The notes: generated by a model not told the origin, from the letters alone. Positions 37,901 to 47,475 are shown, counted from the stretch's first letter. The stretch is 64,000 bases of DNA from Liolophura sinensis (GCF_032854445.1 NC_088300.1:52796984-52860983); one strand, 5' to 3'. Made by a program: numbers and translations.

Positions 37901-40900
37901 CATAATTACCCAGTAAATGGGGTCTGGGACAACGCTTCTGTGTCCATGATTACCCATTAAATGGTGTCCAGGACAACTTTTTTGTGTCCATGATTACCCA
38001 TTAAATGTTGTCCAGGATAGTGGTTCTGTGCCCATGATAACCCATTAAATCTTCTCCAGCCCAGCGGTTTTGTGTCCATGATTACCCAGTAAATGGTGTC
38101 CAGGACAACGGTTCTGTGTCCATTAATTCCCAGTAAATGATGTCCAGGACAACAGTTCTGTAACCATGATTACCCAGTAAATGGTGTCCAAGACAACGGT
38201 TCTGTAACCATGATTACCCAATAAATGGTGTACAGGAAAACGGTTCTGTAACCATGATTACCCCAGTAAATTGTGTCCAGGACGGTGGTTCTGTGTCCAT
38301 GATTACCCATTAAATCTTGTCCAGGACAACGGTTCTGTGTCCATGATTACCCATTAAATGGTGTCCAGTACAATGGTTCTGTGTCCATGAATACTCAGTA
38401 AATGGTGTCCAGGACAACCGTTCTGCGTTCATGATTACCCAGTAAATGATGTCCAGGACAACGGTTTTGTGTCCATGAATACCCAGTAAATTGTGTCCAG
38501 GACAACAGTTCTGTGTCCATGATTACCCAGAATATGGTGTCGAGGACAACGGTTCTGTGTCTATGATTACCCAATAAATGGTGTCCAGGACAACAATTCT
38601 GTGACCATGATGACCCAGTAAATGGTGTCCAGGACAAGGGTTTTGTGTCCATGATTACAAATTAAATCTTGTCCAGGACAACCGTTCTGTGTCCATGATT
38701 ACCCAGTAAATGGTGTCCAGGGCAACGGTTCAGTGATCATGATTACCCAGTAAATGGTGTCCAGGACAACAGTTCTGTCGCCATAATTACCCAGTAAATG
38801 GGGCCTGGGACAACGCTTCTGTGTCCATGATTACCCATTAAATGGTGTCCATGACAACGGTTCTGTAAGCATGATTACCCAGTAAATGGTGTCCAGGACA
38901 ACAGTTCTATGTCCATGATTACCCAGTAAATCTTGTCCAGGACAACTGTTCTGTGTCCATGATTACCCAGTAAATGGTGTCCAGGACAACATTTTTTTGT
39001 CCATGATTACCCATTAAATGGTGTCCAGGACAACGGTTCTGTGTCCTGATTACCCATTCAATGATGTGAAGAAAAACGGTTCTGTGTTCATGATTACCCA
39101 TTAAATGGTGTCCAGGATAGTGGTTCTGTGCCCATGATAACCCATTAAATCTTCTCCAGACGCCAGCGGTTTTGTGTCCATGATTACCCAGTAAATGGTG
39201 TCCAGGACAACGGTTCTGTGTCCATTAATTCCCAGTAAATGATGTCCAGGACAACGGTTCTGTGACCATGGTTACCCAGTAATTGGTGTCCAGGACAACG
39301 TTCAGTGACCAAGATTACCCAGTAAATGATGTCCAGGGCAACGGTTTTGTGTCCATGAATACCTAGTAAATGGTGTCCAGGACAACGGTTCTGTGTCCAT
39401 GAATACTTAGTAACTGGTGTCCAGGACAACGGTTCAGTGACCATGATTACCCAGTAAATGGTGTCCAGGAAAACGGTTCTGTATCCATAATTACTCAATA
39501 AATGGTGTCCAGGGACAACGGTTTTGTGTTCATGATTACCCAATAAATCTTGTCAAGGACAACGGTTCTGTGTCCATGATTACCCATTAAATGGTGTCCA
39601 GTACAACGGTTCTGTGTCCATGAATACTCAGTAAATGGTGTCCAGGACAAGCATTCTGCGTTCACGATTACCCAGTAAATGATGTACAGGACAACGGTTT
39701 TGTGTCCATGATTACCCAGAATATGGTGTCGAGGACAACGGTTCTGTGTCCATGATTACCAGTATATGGTGTCCAGGACAACAGTTCTGTGTCCATGATT
39801 ACCCAGTAAAATGGTGTCCAGGACAACATTTTTTTGTCCATGATTACCCATTAAATCTTGTCCAGGACAACGGTTCTGTGTCCATGATTACCCATTCAAT
39901 GATGTGAAGAAAAACGGTTCTGTGTTTCATGATTACCCATTAAATGGTGTCCAGGATAGTGGTTCTGTGCCCATGATAACCCATTAAATCTTCTCCAGCC
40001 TCAGCGGGTTTTGTGTCCATGATTACCCAGTAAATGGTGTCCAGGACAACGGTTCTGTGTCCATTAATTCCCAGTAAATGATGTCCAGGACAACGGTTCT
40101 GTGACCATGATTACCCAGTAATTGGTGTCCAGGACAACGGTTTCAGTGACCAAGATTACCCAGTAAATGATGTCCAGGACAACGGTTTTGTGTCCATGAA
40201 TACCTAGTAAATGGTGTCCAGGACAACGGTTCTGTGTCCATGAATACTTAGTAACTGGTGTCCAGGACAACGGTTCAGTGACCATGATTACCCAGTAAAT
40301 GGTGTCCAAGAAAACGGTTCTGTATCCATAATTACTCAATAAATGGTGTCCAGGACAACGGTTTTGTGTTCATGATTACCCAATAAATCTTGTCAAGGAC
40401 AACGGTTCTGTGTCCATGATTACCCATTAAATGGTGTCCAGTACAACGGTTCTGTGTCCATGAATACTCAGTAAATGGTGTCCAGGACAAGCATTCTGCG
40501 TTCATGATTACCCAGTAAATGATGTACAGGACAACGGTTTTGTGTCCATGAATACCCAGTAAATGGTGTCCAGGACAACAGTTCTGTGTCCATGATTACC
40601 CAGAATATGGTGTCGAGGACAACGGTTCTGTGTCCATGATTACCCAATAAATGGTGTCCAGGACAACGGTTCTGTGTCCATTATTTCCCCAATAAATGGT
40701 GTCCAGGACAACATTTTTGTGTCCATGATTACCCATTCAATGGTGTACAGGAAAACGGTTTTGTGTCCATGATTACCCAGTAAATGGTGTCCCAGGGCAA
40801 CGGTTCAGTGATCATGATTACCCAGTAAATGGTGTCCAGGACAACAGTTCTGTCGCCATAATTACCCAGTAAATGGGGCCTGGGACAACGCTTCTGTGTC

Positions 40901-43900
40901 CATGATTACCCATTAAATGGTGTCCATGACAACGGTTCTGTAAGCATGATTACCCAGTAAATGGTGTCCAGGACAACGGTTCTGTGTCCATGATTACCCA
41001 ATAAATGCTGTCCAGGACAACGGTTCTGTGACCATGATGACCCAGTATATGGTGTCCAGGACAAGGGTTTTGTGTCCATGATTACAAATTAAATCTTGTC
41101 CAGGACAACGGTTCTGTGTCCATGATTACCCAGTAAATGGTGTCCAGGACAACAGCTTTGTGGCCATGATTACCCAGTAAATGGTGTCCAGGACAACGGT
41201 TCTGTGTTCATTATTTCCCAATAAATGGTGTCCAGGACAACGGTATTGTGTCCATGATTACGTAGTAAATTGTGTCCAGGACAACTCTTCTGGGATCAAG
41301 ATTACCCAGTATACGGTGTCCAGGACAACGGTTATGTGTCCATGAATACCCATTCAGTGGTGTCCATGGTAACGGTTCTGTGCCCATGATTACCCAGTAA
41401 ATGGTGTCCATGGTAACGGTTCTGTGCCCATGATTACCCAGTAAATGGTGTCCAGGACAACGGTTCTGTGACCCTGATTACTCAATAAATGGTGGTCCAG
41501 TACAACGATTCTATGTCCATGATTACCCAGTAAATGGTGTCCAAGACAACGGTTCTGTAACCATGATTACCCAATAAATGGTGTACAGGAAAACGGTTCT
41601 GTAACCATGATTACCCAGTAAATTGTGTCCAGGACGGTGGTTCTGTGTCCATGATTACCCATTAAATCTTGTCCAGGACAACGGTTCTGTGTCCATGATT
41701 ACCCATTAAATGGTGTCCAGTACAATGGTTCTGTGTCCATGAATACTCAGTAAATGGTGTCCAGGACAACCGTTCTGCGTTCATGATTACCCAGTAAATG
41801 ATGTCCAGGACAACGGTTTTGTGTCCATGAATACCCAGTAAATTGTGTCCAGGACAACAGTTCTGTGTCCATGATTACCCAGAATATGTGTCGAGGACAA
41901 CGGTTCTGTGTCTATGATTACCCAATAAATGGTGTCCAGGACAACAATTCTGTGACCATGATGACCCAGTAAATGGTGTCCAGGACAAGGTTTTGTGTCC
42001 ATGATTACCCAGTAAATGGTGTCCAGGACAACAGCTTTGTGGCCATGTTTACCCAATAAATGGTGCCTAGGACAACGGTTCTGTGTCCATTATTTCCAAT
42101 AAATGGTGCCTAGGACAACGGTTCTGTGTCCATTATTTCCCAATAAATGGTGTCCAGGACAACGGTATTGTGTCCATGATTACGTAGTAAATTGTGTCCA
42201 GGACAACTCTTCTGTGATCTAAGATTTACCCAGTATGGTGTCCAGGACAACGGTTATGTGTCCATGAATACCCATTCAGTGGTGTCCAGGATAACGGTTC
42301 TGTGCCCATGATTACCCAGTAAATGGTGTCCAGGACAACGGTTCTGTGACCCTGATTACTCAATAAATGGTGTCCAGTACAACGATTCTATGTCCATGTT
42401 TACCCAGTAAATGGTGCCCAGGACAACGGTTCTGTGACCATGATTACCCAGTAAATGGTGTCTGTGACAACGGTTCTGTGATCATGATTACCTGTAAATG
42501 GCGTCCAAGACAACGGTTCTGTAACCATGATTACCCAGTAAATGGTGTCCAGGACAACGGTTCTGTAACCATGATTACCCTTGAAGTGGTGTCCGGGACA
42601 GCGGTTTTGTGTTAACCAGAGCAACAGTTAAGCCAGTAACCCAGTGTGGTGTCCATGGTAACGGTTATGTGTCTATGATATTTACCCAGAGTTACCAGAT
42701 CTGGTCCCTAACGTGACCGTCCTGGAGACATCCGCCCACCTGCGGGATCATCACTTGTACTACTTGCAGTGTGCCATGGAAGAGAACTGCCTGGCCTCCT
42801 CTGCCTACGCGCTCAGGAAATCATCCAGAGGTAAGGGAGGCTACTCCGTCATGACAATCATTAATCCGTTTTCAGGAATTTCAGATAAGGCTGCCGTGTG
42901 ATTGCCAAAACTATGTATGGTTAAAATGAGATTGTTTTTGAAAAGTGTTAATGTTTTCAAAATGGAACCAGACAGCAAACACTCCGTGCATTGTGTATTG
43001 TGCAGTCATATTAGGCTCAGAGTAGATGTATGAAGCCAAATTCAAGTACATGATTCTAACTAAAATGGAATCTGGAAAGATAAATACCGTTCGACAAAAA
43101 TGACATTTGAACATTGCATTACCGTTAAAGTGAGGTAACGTGGTATTATATTTGCACATACCTGCATTCTGATATTATAAGAGTTACATTTCTACTCAAG
43201 ATAACCGTGTGACATTATAATATTGACATGGGGCTTGGAAACTTTATGCGGGCACATATTAGTTATGGAACATTTAAGTGTACTGCGCTCGGTTGTTCAA
43301 ATTTGGTTTATTTGATTTAGAAGAAACCGGGCAGTGCCCGGGAGAAACCCACGACCATCCGCAGGTTGTTGAAGACCTTCTCACCTACGGCCGCAAATTT
43401 GGTTTAAGATTTAATACCAGATTTAACTTTAAGCTAAGTCTTCGGTTTTGTACTTAGACTAAAAGATTGGCTGTTGAGTTTGGCTAAAATTGTAAATATG
43501 AAATATGACCTAATACCGGTACCAGTATTAGCTAATACATTTTTGAACAACTGGGCCCGGGTGTTTAACAAGTAACTGTGTCTTGGCATGTTAAATGCTT
43601 TTAAGGGTAATATTACGTTGTGTTAGGATATAATATCCAGACCTAATTGCAAACTATGGGTCCCATGTTATACAGAATATACCATATATTTGGGGCAAAA
43701 ATATCGACCAACAAAAACCCCGTCAAACTTTTACTATGATTCAGCTATGTACAAATTGCCGTTCAAACTCGACCATGAAGTTCCGAAAATTGATCAAGCG
43801 GGTTGCATTATAACTTTTTCAGACTTTATAATTATGTCAACACTGTTGTTAATAGTACAGGTACAAGTCTGATATTTTACTGAACGGCAATAATTTGAGC

Positions 43901-46767
43901 TGTTCTTAGTAAATACAGAAAATTGGATTTTATAGTGAATATGGATTTTGTGCCAAACAACTCCAGTATAGCCTTTCACAAAGTTCATATATACGCTGAA
44001 ATGATTGTAACTACCATGGCAAGCCATGCAATAGCTACAATTACAGACATATTTTGCCGTGGTAGTTACAGTCAGTTTAGGCTACGATGGCTTTCTGGAC
44101 TCAGTTCTTGGAGTTTGATGTGCTTGCTCAGCAGACTGGGTGCAGTCCGTTCGCAGAGTGATGAGGTTCTCCAGTGTCATTCACAACAGAGGCACCGACG
44201 ACTTCAGGCCTATCATTCCTAAAGAGCGATGGGATTGGCATGAATGTCACATGTAAGCAAGTTTTGGCAATATAATAAATATGCTCTATAAAGATACTAT
44301 ATTAGCAGCATTGTATACATCAGCGTGCAAAGCAATTTAAAAATTTTGTACTCATTGTAGAATTTTAAAAACTTGGAGTGAAGATTTTTGATGGAATATC
44401 CTTTGACACACTATTTTTTGCAGTAATAAATTGTGACGTTGATTATAGGATCTAATAAATGTAAGAAGACGAGATATGCACACGCCATTAGCAGAACGTC
44501 AGGTACATGTATACTGCTATCCAATTAAGGATAATTCACAATGTCAAACCTGAAACCAACTCTCTTGTCGTGTAGTCGGCTTTACAGGGAACGGTTAAGT
44601 CTGCAGTTTTCTTTAAATCCAGTGAAGGTGGATACATATCTTTCACAGTGTTGAAAATATCAGAATATAGTGTATACCACATTCCCATGTACAATGTTCC
44701 AGGCACTATCACAGTATGGAGGTATTTGCCCATTATGACATCACGGATCTACTTGGGAATAAGGTGGCGGAGGGACACAAGGCTAGTTTCTGTCTGGAAG
44801 ATAGTCAGTGTGATCCTGGCAAAGACAAAAAATTCCAGTGTAAAGGATTTGCTGACCAAGGTAAAACTCGGTTGTAAGGATTCACGTATAAGCGTTAAAT
44901 ACATCTTCCAATGTATGTGTATTTAATAAATCATCAGTGAGAGCTTAGTGTTAAGCTAACTAGTTATTATTTCCATTCTCCCATTAATTCATTTATTTAT
45001 TTTAACAAAAAATAGCTCTGTTTTAACAGATTTGTGAGTAGAACACATGCATGTGTTATACATATATCGTCAAACACTAATATACAACAGCATACAAATT
45101 GACCTATATTAAGCACCAAACCTTTTTTAGACCTGGGACCGCTTGCACAAAGCGATTGTATAGAACAAGTTGATTGTAACCACCATAGTTTGCACGATTT
45201 GTGCAAGAGGCCCTTATAACACTTAGGTTCATCATTTGCTCATTTCTAAGCAGTTCTGTCGAATCCATATAAAGAATATATGTGAGCATTTGAGCAAAGT
45301 TAAAATTTCCAAAATTGTGTCGAGTCACAATTCGGTTAACCTACACGTAACCTTCATATGTTTAGTTTGCTTGTGAAACAATTAAGCTTCCTGGTCTCTT
45401 ATTAGCATTATATGCTTTGTGTCCCTGGTAGAGAAAGGGGGGAACGAAATACAAATACTTAAATAAAAAGAAGAAATGTCAAAGCTTGAGGCCTGAATTC
45501 AAGCAGACAGCCTATTCATCATCTGTTACAGGAATATCTGTGAACTGCTCGGACAATTACTTGGCTGAGATCGACTGTCAGTGGATAGACATCACTGACC
45601 TCAGCCCTGGCACCTACACCTTCAGGGTAAGTGATTCCGACTGGAGTAAGGAGCATGCGCCTTCACAGTATAGGCCAGAGCTCGCCAAGGATTGCGAGGC
45701 AATTGGGGTGGTTGCTGATGGTTTTTCTGCATGCACAAAAAAAGCCATCCATCAGTTGCGATCTACATAAAATTCACACCAGTCTTAATTGATCGGGCTT
45801 TGTTGCACGAGCTTCATACTAGCATCAAGTGATGATTAATTGTTTGCACACTTTTGTCACAGAGTCGATGGAACCGTGTTAGTGTGACTGCTAAAAATTT
45901 CTGGGGTTTAGCCGGGGCAAATTGATCGCGACTGACCCCGATCGAAAGATCCCGACGAATCCCAGAGCTCGCATGTAGTCACATTTCTGGTGTGAGTGCT
46001 CCTTAAGGGCAAGTCATATAGTCGTCAATAGCTTGGCTATGCACTGAAGGTAAGCGACACCTTACAAAGGGCCAGGGCTCGGCCACTGAGAGATGTATTT
46101 ACTTGATACTCAAGAATATTTCATTTATACGACGGCGGCCTTGTGTGATTTAGAGTATCGTGTATACCTTAGATCAATGTATGCACGACGTCGAAAATCC
46201 ACTCGCTAGTTCAGCAATTCAGCCATATGAGATGTTAAAAGTCAATAACCGCATTTCCTAAACAACATTCAGAACAATTCACCAAAGAACCAAGAAAATA
46301 TATACAGTAACAATTAGCAGCCAACGGTTTTAAGTAAATTTGGGAATAAACAAGTGATGTTTTGGACGCCTAAATCTAAATAAATGTCCACATCGTACAA
46401 ACCATGCTAATCTTATGTTATCGTTAATTAAAAATGTGTATCTTGTACAGTTGATCACAACTGTTCATATATCTAACAAGACAGTTTTATCCATCTTTAG
46501 GTAAAACTAAAATAAAGCTGTGGGAAAAGTTCATGAATTGTTTGATGTCGTTTGATAATGCGGATTAGACCAAACTATGGGACACATTTAATAATTAATA
46601 ATTAATAATTACCATTTTGTTTTTTATAGGTACTGGTCAACCCGGAACTCAGAGTGGCGGAGCTGAACTTCGACAACAACCTGGTGTCATGTGACATGTT
46701 CTACAGTCTATACAAGTTTAAAGTGGAAAACTGTACCATTGGGCCAGAGCCATTGTCCCGGATATGA
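16655..46767 (+). CDS. LOXL: Lysyl oxidase-like protein: signal peptide, two SRCR domains, LOX catalytic domain
   Basis: Secreted copper amine oxidase that oxidises peptidyl lysine to allysine, starting crosslinks in collagen-type extracellular matrix. Coding exons: 16655-16952, 29989-30221, 31115-31186, 35102-35272, 37089-37245, 42690-42830, 44135-44252, 44703-44860, 45532-45626, 46630-46767, plus a frameshifted optional exon at 20184-20398. All joins are phase-compatible with GT/AG sites. The order is signal peptide, SRCR1, Thr/Pro and acidic linker, an SRCR like the last one of LOXL2, then the LOX domain. Vertebrate LOXL2-4 have four SRCR domains; two are seen here, as I recall for insect LOXL. 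The LTQ lysine ([11 protein letters not shown]) and tyrosine ([10 protein letters not shown]), the copper site (WHECHMHYH) and ten cysteines are present, so the enzyme should be active. In molluscs a role in shell, byssus or connective-tissue matrix is plausible inference. Confidence 0.93.
17612..17720 (-). mobile_element. Truncated copy of the TTAA MITE
   Basis: Preceded by TTAA, it begins AGGAGAAGAAAATTTTAATA and contains GCCATAAAAAAATTCTACTA and TGATAAATCATAAATAAAGT, matching the reverse complement of the right end of the element at 15127-15660. It stops exactly where SINE A starts. Confidence 0.8.
17721..17985 (+). mobile_element. SINE family A, full-length copy
   Basis: A tRNA-like head GGGACCTCCGTGGCTCAGTT (box A) and GAGTTCAAATCC (box B), then a conserved body (AACCTGCGGATGGTCGTGGG, CATAATGCTGGCCGCCGTCG), ending TTGAGTACGGCGTAAAACAT and a CAAATAAATAA tail. 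It is RNA polymerase III-type, non-coding and mobilised by a LINE. I associate this type with molluscan V-SINE-like elements; a repeat-library search would settle the name. Confidence 0.88.
18180..18420 (+). mobile_element. SINE family B, 5'-truncated
   Basis: GGGTCGGGCTATGACAAAGA, TGGTACTTGTTGTTGCGTCG, CTTAGCGCTCAGC, then TTCTTCGTCGTCATATGACT and GCGACGTAAAAACCC. It parallels the body at 50.98-51.31 kb. Confidence 0.7.
20184..20398 (+). pseudogene. LOXL: Second SRCR N-half exon, broken by two frameshifts
   Basis: Acceptor AATTTAG and donor GTAGGT flank a homologue of the LOXL exon 1 SRCR half: [20 protein letters not shown], then HHGT. A one-base shift near 20275 (extra C) restores WGSAVC, and a second near 20293 (extra T) restores [20 protein letters not shown] and SYYGPGRG. 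It ends in the same phase 1 as exon 1, so either half could splice to the C-half at 29989. It is either a decayed duplicate, a mutually exclusive exon with two sequence errors, or the remnant of a second SRCR domain whose C-half was lost: I found no C-half exon between 16953 and 20183. Confidence 0.8.
20560..20865 (-). mobile_element. SINE family D
   Basis: On the + strand, GTTAAGTGATATGCACATCA and TAAACGGCCCACAAAGGCGT precede CTGGATTTGAACCTGCGCC, the complement of a tRNA box B region. A related copy lies at 30430-30735 and a fragment at 44.47-44.53 kb. Confidence 0.65.
22045..22145. repeat. 32-bp tandem repeat, three copies
   Basis: ATCAGACGGCAGTATCATAT followed by GATAATATTGTT; nearly identical units. 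Confidence 0.9.
22810..23045 (+). repeat. Dispersed repeat family R, copy 1
   Basis: CTAGACCACTGACGTCTAAT, GGCGTGTAATTTGCTACTAT, CCCTAACTAGCGTAAATTGA, ATCGTCGTTGCTCTGGTTTT. A co-linear copy lies at 63495-63715, and reverse copies at 11.53 and 36.42 kb. Confidence 0.8.
23094..23236. repeat. 66-bp tandem duplication
   Basis: Two nearly identical copies containing AGCGATTTCCGATGACACAC, AGTAGTGTATACATATACGA and GTGTATGCCCGAAAACAGCA, followed by a further AAG. Minus-strand open frames here are artefacts of the duplication. Confidence 0.92.
24050..24340. repeat. Dispersed duplication, first copy
   Basis: CAAGAGTCTTCTGGAAGATC, AAATAAAATGTTTTTAGAAT, TTGATCTTTGTTTACTGATT and GGTGATAAACAG recur in order at 26860-27110. 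Confidence 0.8.
26860..27110. repeat. Dispersed duplication, second copy
   Basis: Same order of blocks as 24050-24340, same strand, 2.8 kb apart, about 80-90% alike by eye. Confidence 0.8.
27510..27962. repeat. 32-bp minisatellite, about 14 copies
   Basis: The unit contains CCTTCCATTACAGACCATGT followed by GGTCGGGGTTAT. Variants with GGTTGTGGTTGT and GAAAGGGGTTAT recur in a fixed order, suggesting block duplication. Because 32 is not a multiple of three, all three frames read the same cyclic peptide, giving three overlapping open frames that are not genes. Confidence 0.95.
29989..30221 (+). CDS. LOXL: LOXL exon: C-half of SRCR1 and Thr/Pro linker
   Basis: Acceptor TCTCTCCTCAG and donor GTCAGT; phase 1 in, phase 0 out. 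It reads [36 protein letters not shown], which is the second half of an SRCR domain with its cysteines. A Thr/Pro-rich linker follows ([17 protein letters not shown]), probably O-glycosylated, ending [11 protein letters not shown]. Confidence 0.9.
30222..31114 (+). other. LOXL intron with a SINE D copy
   Basis: Holds a SINE D-related element at about 30430-30735 and otherwise plain AT-rich sequence. Confidence 0.6.
30430..30735 (-). mobile_element. SINE family D copy
   Basis: TTGCTTAACGCCACACTTAA, then a body with GATATGCACACCATATTAGT and GCGGAAACGGCCACACTAGC, matching 20560-20865 in the same orientation. Confidence 0.65.
31115..31186 (+). CDS. LOXL: LOXL exon: short acidic linker
   Basis: Acceptor GGTTTCCAG and donor GTATGT enclose 72 bases in phase 0 at both ends. 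It encodes [19 protein letters not shown] then EDEGS. No domain is recognisable, but its phases fit exactly between the flanking exons and its acidic composition suits an inter-domain linker. It could be alternatively used, as removing it leaves the frame intact. Confidence 0.65.
31187..35101 (+). other. LOXL intron of 3.9 kb
   Basis: Mostly unique AT-rich sequence. A short stretch near 32.30-32.40 kb encodes [20 protein letters not shown] followed by DT, which resembles linker sequence and has AG/GT sites nearby (TCGTCAG and GTTGAG). An additional linker exon is possible but unproven. Confidence 0.45.
35102..35272 (+). CDS. LOXL: LOXL exon: N-half of the second SRCR domain
   Basis: Acceptor TCGTCATTCAG and donor GTAAGG give 57 codons in phase 0. 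It reads [40 protein letters not shown] and [11 protein letters not shown]. The pattern RVEV..VCG..WGI.E.MV.C.QLG closely follows the last SRCR domain of LOXL2. An alternative acceptor at 35077-35078 would add eight residues but not fit the phase of the previous exon. Confidence 0.9.
35925..36255 (-). mobile_element. SINE family C, near full length
   Basis: On the minus strand it starts CCCAGTGGCTCAGTTGGTAG (tRNA box A) and AGCGATCAATCCTGGGTCG (box B-like). Its tail on the + strand is GAGTTCTTGGGGTTTAACGT. A 5'-truncated copy is at 47305-47475, and the tandem array at 14.94 kb is built from its tail. Confidence 0.75.
36420..36600 (-). repeat. Dispersed repeat family R, minus-oriented copy
   Basis: GACCAGAGCAGCGACGACAG, AAATGATCACACGTAACCAG, TGAAATATGGCCTCTTGTCA; the complement of the right end of the 22.8 kb and 63.5 kb copies. 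Confidence 0.75.
37089..37245 (+). CDS. LOXL: LOXL exon: C-half of the second SRCR domain
   Basis: Acceptor TTTCTCGCAG and donor GTGAGT. It reads [40 protein letters not shown] and IAGVFCTK. Cysteine spacing and the GVAC/AGVxC elements are those of the LOXL SRCR just before the catalytic domain. It ends in phase 1 and completes a Lys codon at 42690. Confidence 0.92.
37800..42689. repeat. 44-bp minisatellite, about 110 copies, inside a LOXL intron
   Basis: The unit contains TGATTACCCAGTAAATGGTG, TCCAGGACAACGGTTCTGTG and TCCA. Copies vary by substitutions and small indels. Blocks of many units are duplicated within the array (38.16-38.64 with 41.52-42.0 kb; 39.1-39.7 with 39.95-40.56 kb). The last unit merges into the splice acceptor at 42688-42689. 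Open frames on both strands are artefacts. The more degenerate start is near 37.68-37.8 kb. Confidence 0.96.
42690..42830 (+). CDS. LOXL: LOXL exon: start of the lysyl oxidase catalytic domain
   Basis: Acceptor ATATTTACCCAG and donor GTAAGG. It reads [20 protein letters not shown] then [20 protein letters not shown], matching the PDLV...[10 protein letters not shown] start of LOX domains. Its splice acceptor is continuous with the last unit of the 44-bp minisatellite. Confidence 0.95.
42831..44134 (+). other. LOXL intron in the LOX domain
   Basis: Holds a short SINE A remnant (43320-43400) with GGAGAAACCCACGACCATCC; the rest is plain. Confidence 0.6.
43320..43400 (-). mobile_element. SINE family A fragment
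   Basis: GAAGAAACCGGGCAGTGCCC, GGGAGAAACCCACGACCATC, CGCAGGTTGTTGAAGACCTT: the middle part of the element. Confidence 0.8.
44135..44252 (+). CDS. LOXL: LOXL exon: LOX domain, first part of the copper site
   Basis: Acceptor TTGCTCAGCAG and donor GTAAGC. It reads [39 protein letters not shown], with the final Met codon split across the intron. It corresponds to the RFSS.IHN.G..DF.P segment of all LOX enzymes. The exon starts in phase 1 and ends in phase 2, fitting both neighbours. Confidence 0.94.
44253..44702 (+). other. LOXL intron in the copper site
   Basis: 450 bases, interrupting the copper motif between WHECH and HYH. A short SINE D-like fragment (GAGATATGCACACGCCATTA) is at about 44470-44530; nothing else seen. 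Confidence 0.6.
44703..44860 (+). CDS. LOXL: LOXL exon: copper histidines and LTQ lysine
   Basis: Acceptor ATGTTCCAG and donor GTAAAA. It reads [40 protein letters not shown] and FQCKGFADQ. With the previous exon it completes WHECHMHYH, the copper-binding histidine motif. [11 protein letters not shown] carries the lysine that forms the lysyl tyrosylquinone cofactor. Confidence 0.96.
44861..45531 (+). other. LOXL intron
   Basis: 671 bases of AT-rich sequence; I see no repeat, SINE or exon in it. Confidence 0.6.
45532..45626 (+). CDS. LOXL: LOXL exon: LTQ tyrosine
   Basis: Acceptor CTGTTACAG and donor GTAAGT. It reads [20 protein letters not shown] then [12 protein letters not shown]. The tyrosine in DNY aligns with the LTQ tyrosine of LOX and LOXL2, and DCQWIDITD is the family's hallmark. 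Confidence 0.96.
45627..46629 (+). other. LOXL intron before the last exon
   Basis: 1 kb. A short SINE A remnant is at about 46100-46140 (AAGAATATTTCATTTATACG then ACGGCGGCC). TAATTAATAATTAATAATTA repeats lie just upstream of the last acceptor. Confidence 0.6.
46630..46767 (+). CDS. LOXL: LOXL last exon: end of LOX domain and stop
   Basis: Acceptor TTTTTTATAG; reads [38 protein letters not shown] and PEPLSRI before TGA. This is the VxxNPxxxVxExxxxNN..C..C end of the LOX fold, including the last two conserved cysteines. The tail after CTIG is short, as is usual. Confidence 0.95.
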   Translation, partial: VLVNPELRVAELNFDNNLVSCDMFYSLYKFKVENCTIGPEPLSRI

Positions 46768-47139
46768 CCCTAGCCACGCATGCGTCTTGAGAATTAGCCA
46801 ATGGAAGCTGTATTCACTGCCATCTAGCTTTGTGACACCGTGTTCGAGCCGCTGTCTTAAAGTCGAATTTTGTACTAGGCAATGTTTATTTGTGTATTTT
46901 GTATGCAAATACATCAGCACATATTCAGATGTATTTACTCCTTTCTTTTTGTTAGTAATAATGGAGGTAGTTGGGAGACATGTGACGTATATCAAGTCGT
47001 TGTAATGATACAAAATAGCTTGTACAGACGGCAATATGTAAGTCTGATGACGAAAATTCCAGCTTCTTATCCAGAATGTATCATCAGTTTTCTCAGGTCA
47101 TTTATGTCTTAACAGTGCTCAGCAAATTGAAACCGGTAA

Positions 47140-47145
47140 AATAAA
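47140..47145 (+). promoter_or_regulatory. Candidate polyadenylation signal for LOXL
   Basis: AATAAA about 375 bases after the LOXL stop; it would give a short 3' UTR ending before the ATGT repeats. Not proven. Confidence 0.3.
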
Positions 47146-47194
47146 TTTGCTAACTTCTCCATATTCAGTTGTTTTTGGTGTGAGCATCTCTTGG

Positions 47195-47305
47195 TATGCA
47201 TGTATGTGTTCATCTATGTATTCATGTATGTATTCATGTATCTGTTCATGTATGTATGTATGGATTCATGTATGTATGTATGTATGTATGGATTCATGTA
47301 TGTAT
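47195..47305. repeat. (ATGT)n-type microsatellite, interrupted
   Basis: Runs of TATGTATG mixed with TTCATGTATG; it abuts a SINE C fragment on its right. Confidence 0.85.
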
Positions 47306-47475
47306 GTGATTGAGTGCTTGGGGTTTAACGTCGTACTTAACAATTTGTCATCATGGATTTCCACCGGTCTTTTATCTAGTGCTGCTTACCGAAGGCAAGT
47401 AAGGCGCCCCTCCCGAGCTATTATACCAGTCAACCAATCTTTGCACTATCCCGTTCATACTGAAGCCAAGTTGTA
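47305..47475 (-). mobile_element. SINE family C, 5'-truncated
   Basis: GAGTGCTTGGGGTTTAACGT, CTTTTATCTAGTGCTGCTTA, CCGAAGGCAAGTAAGGCGCC, matching 35925-36110. Confidence 0.8.

Noticed and set aside
38395-42624. Series of minus-strand open frames ([14 protein letters not shown]-like)
   Set aside because: Cyclic translation of the 44-bp intronic array.
37800-42689. CRISPR-like array of regular repeats
   Set aside because: Units are contiguous without unique spacers, and the context is an animal intron.
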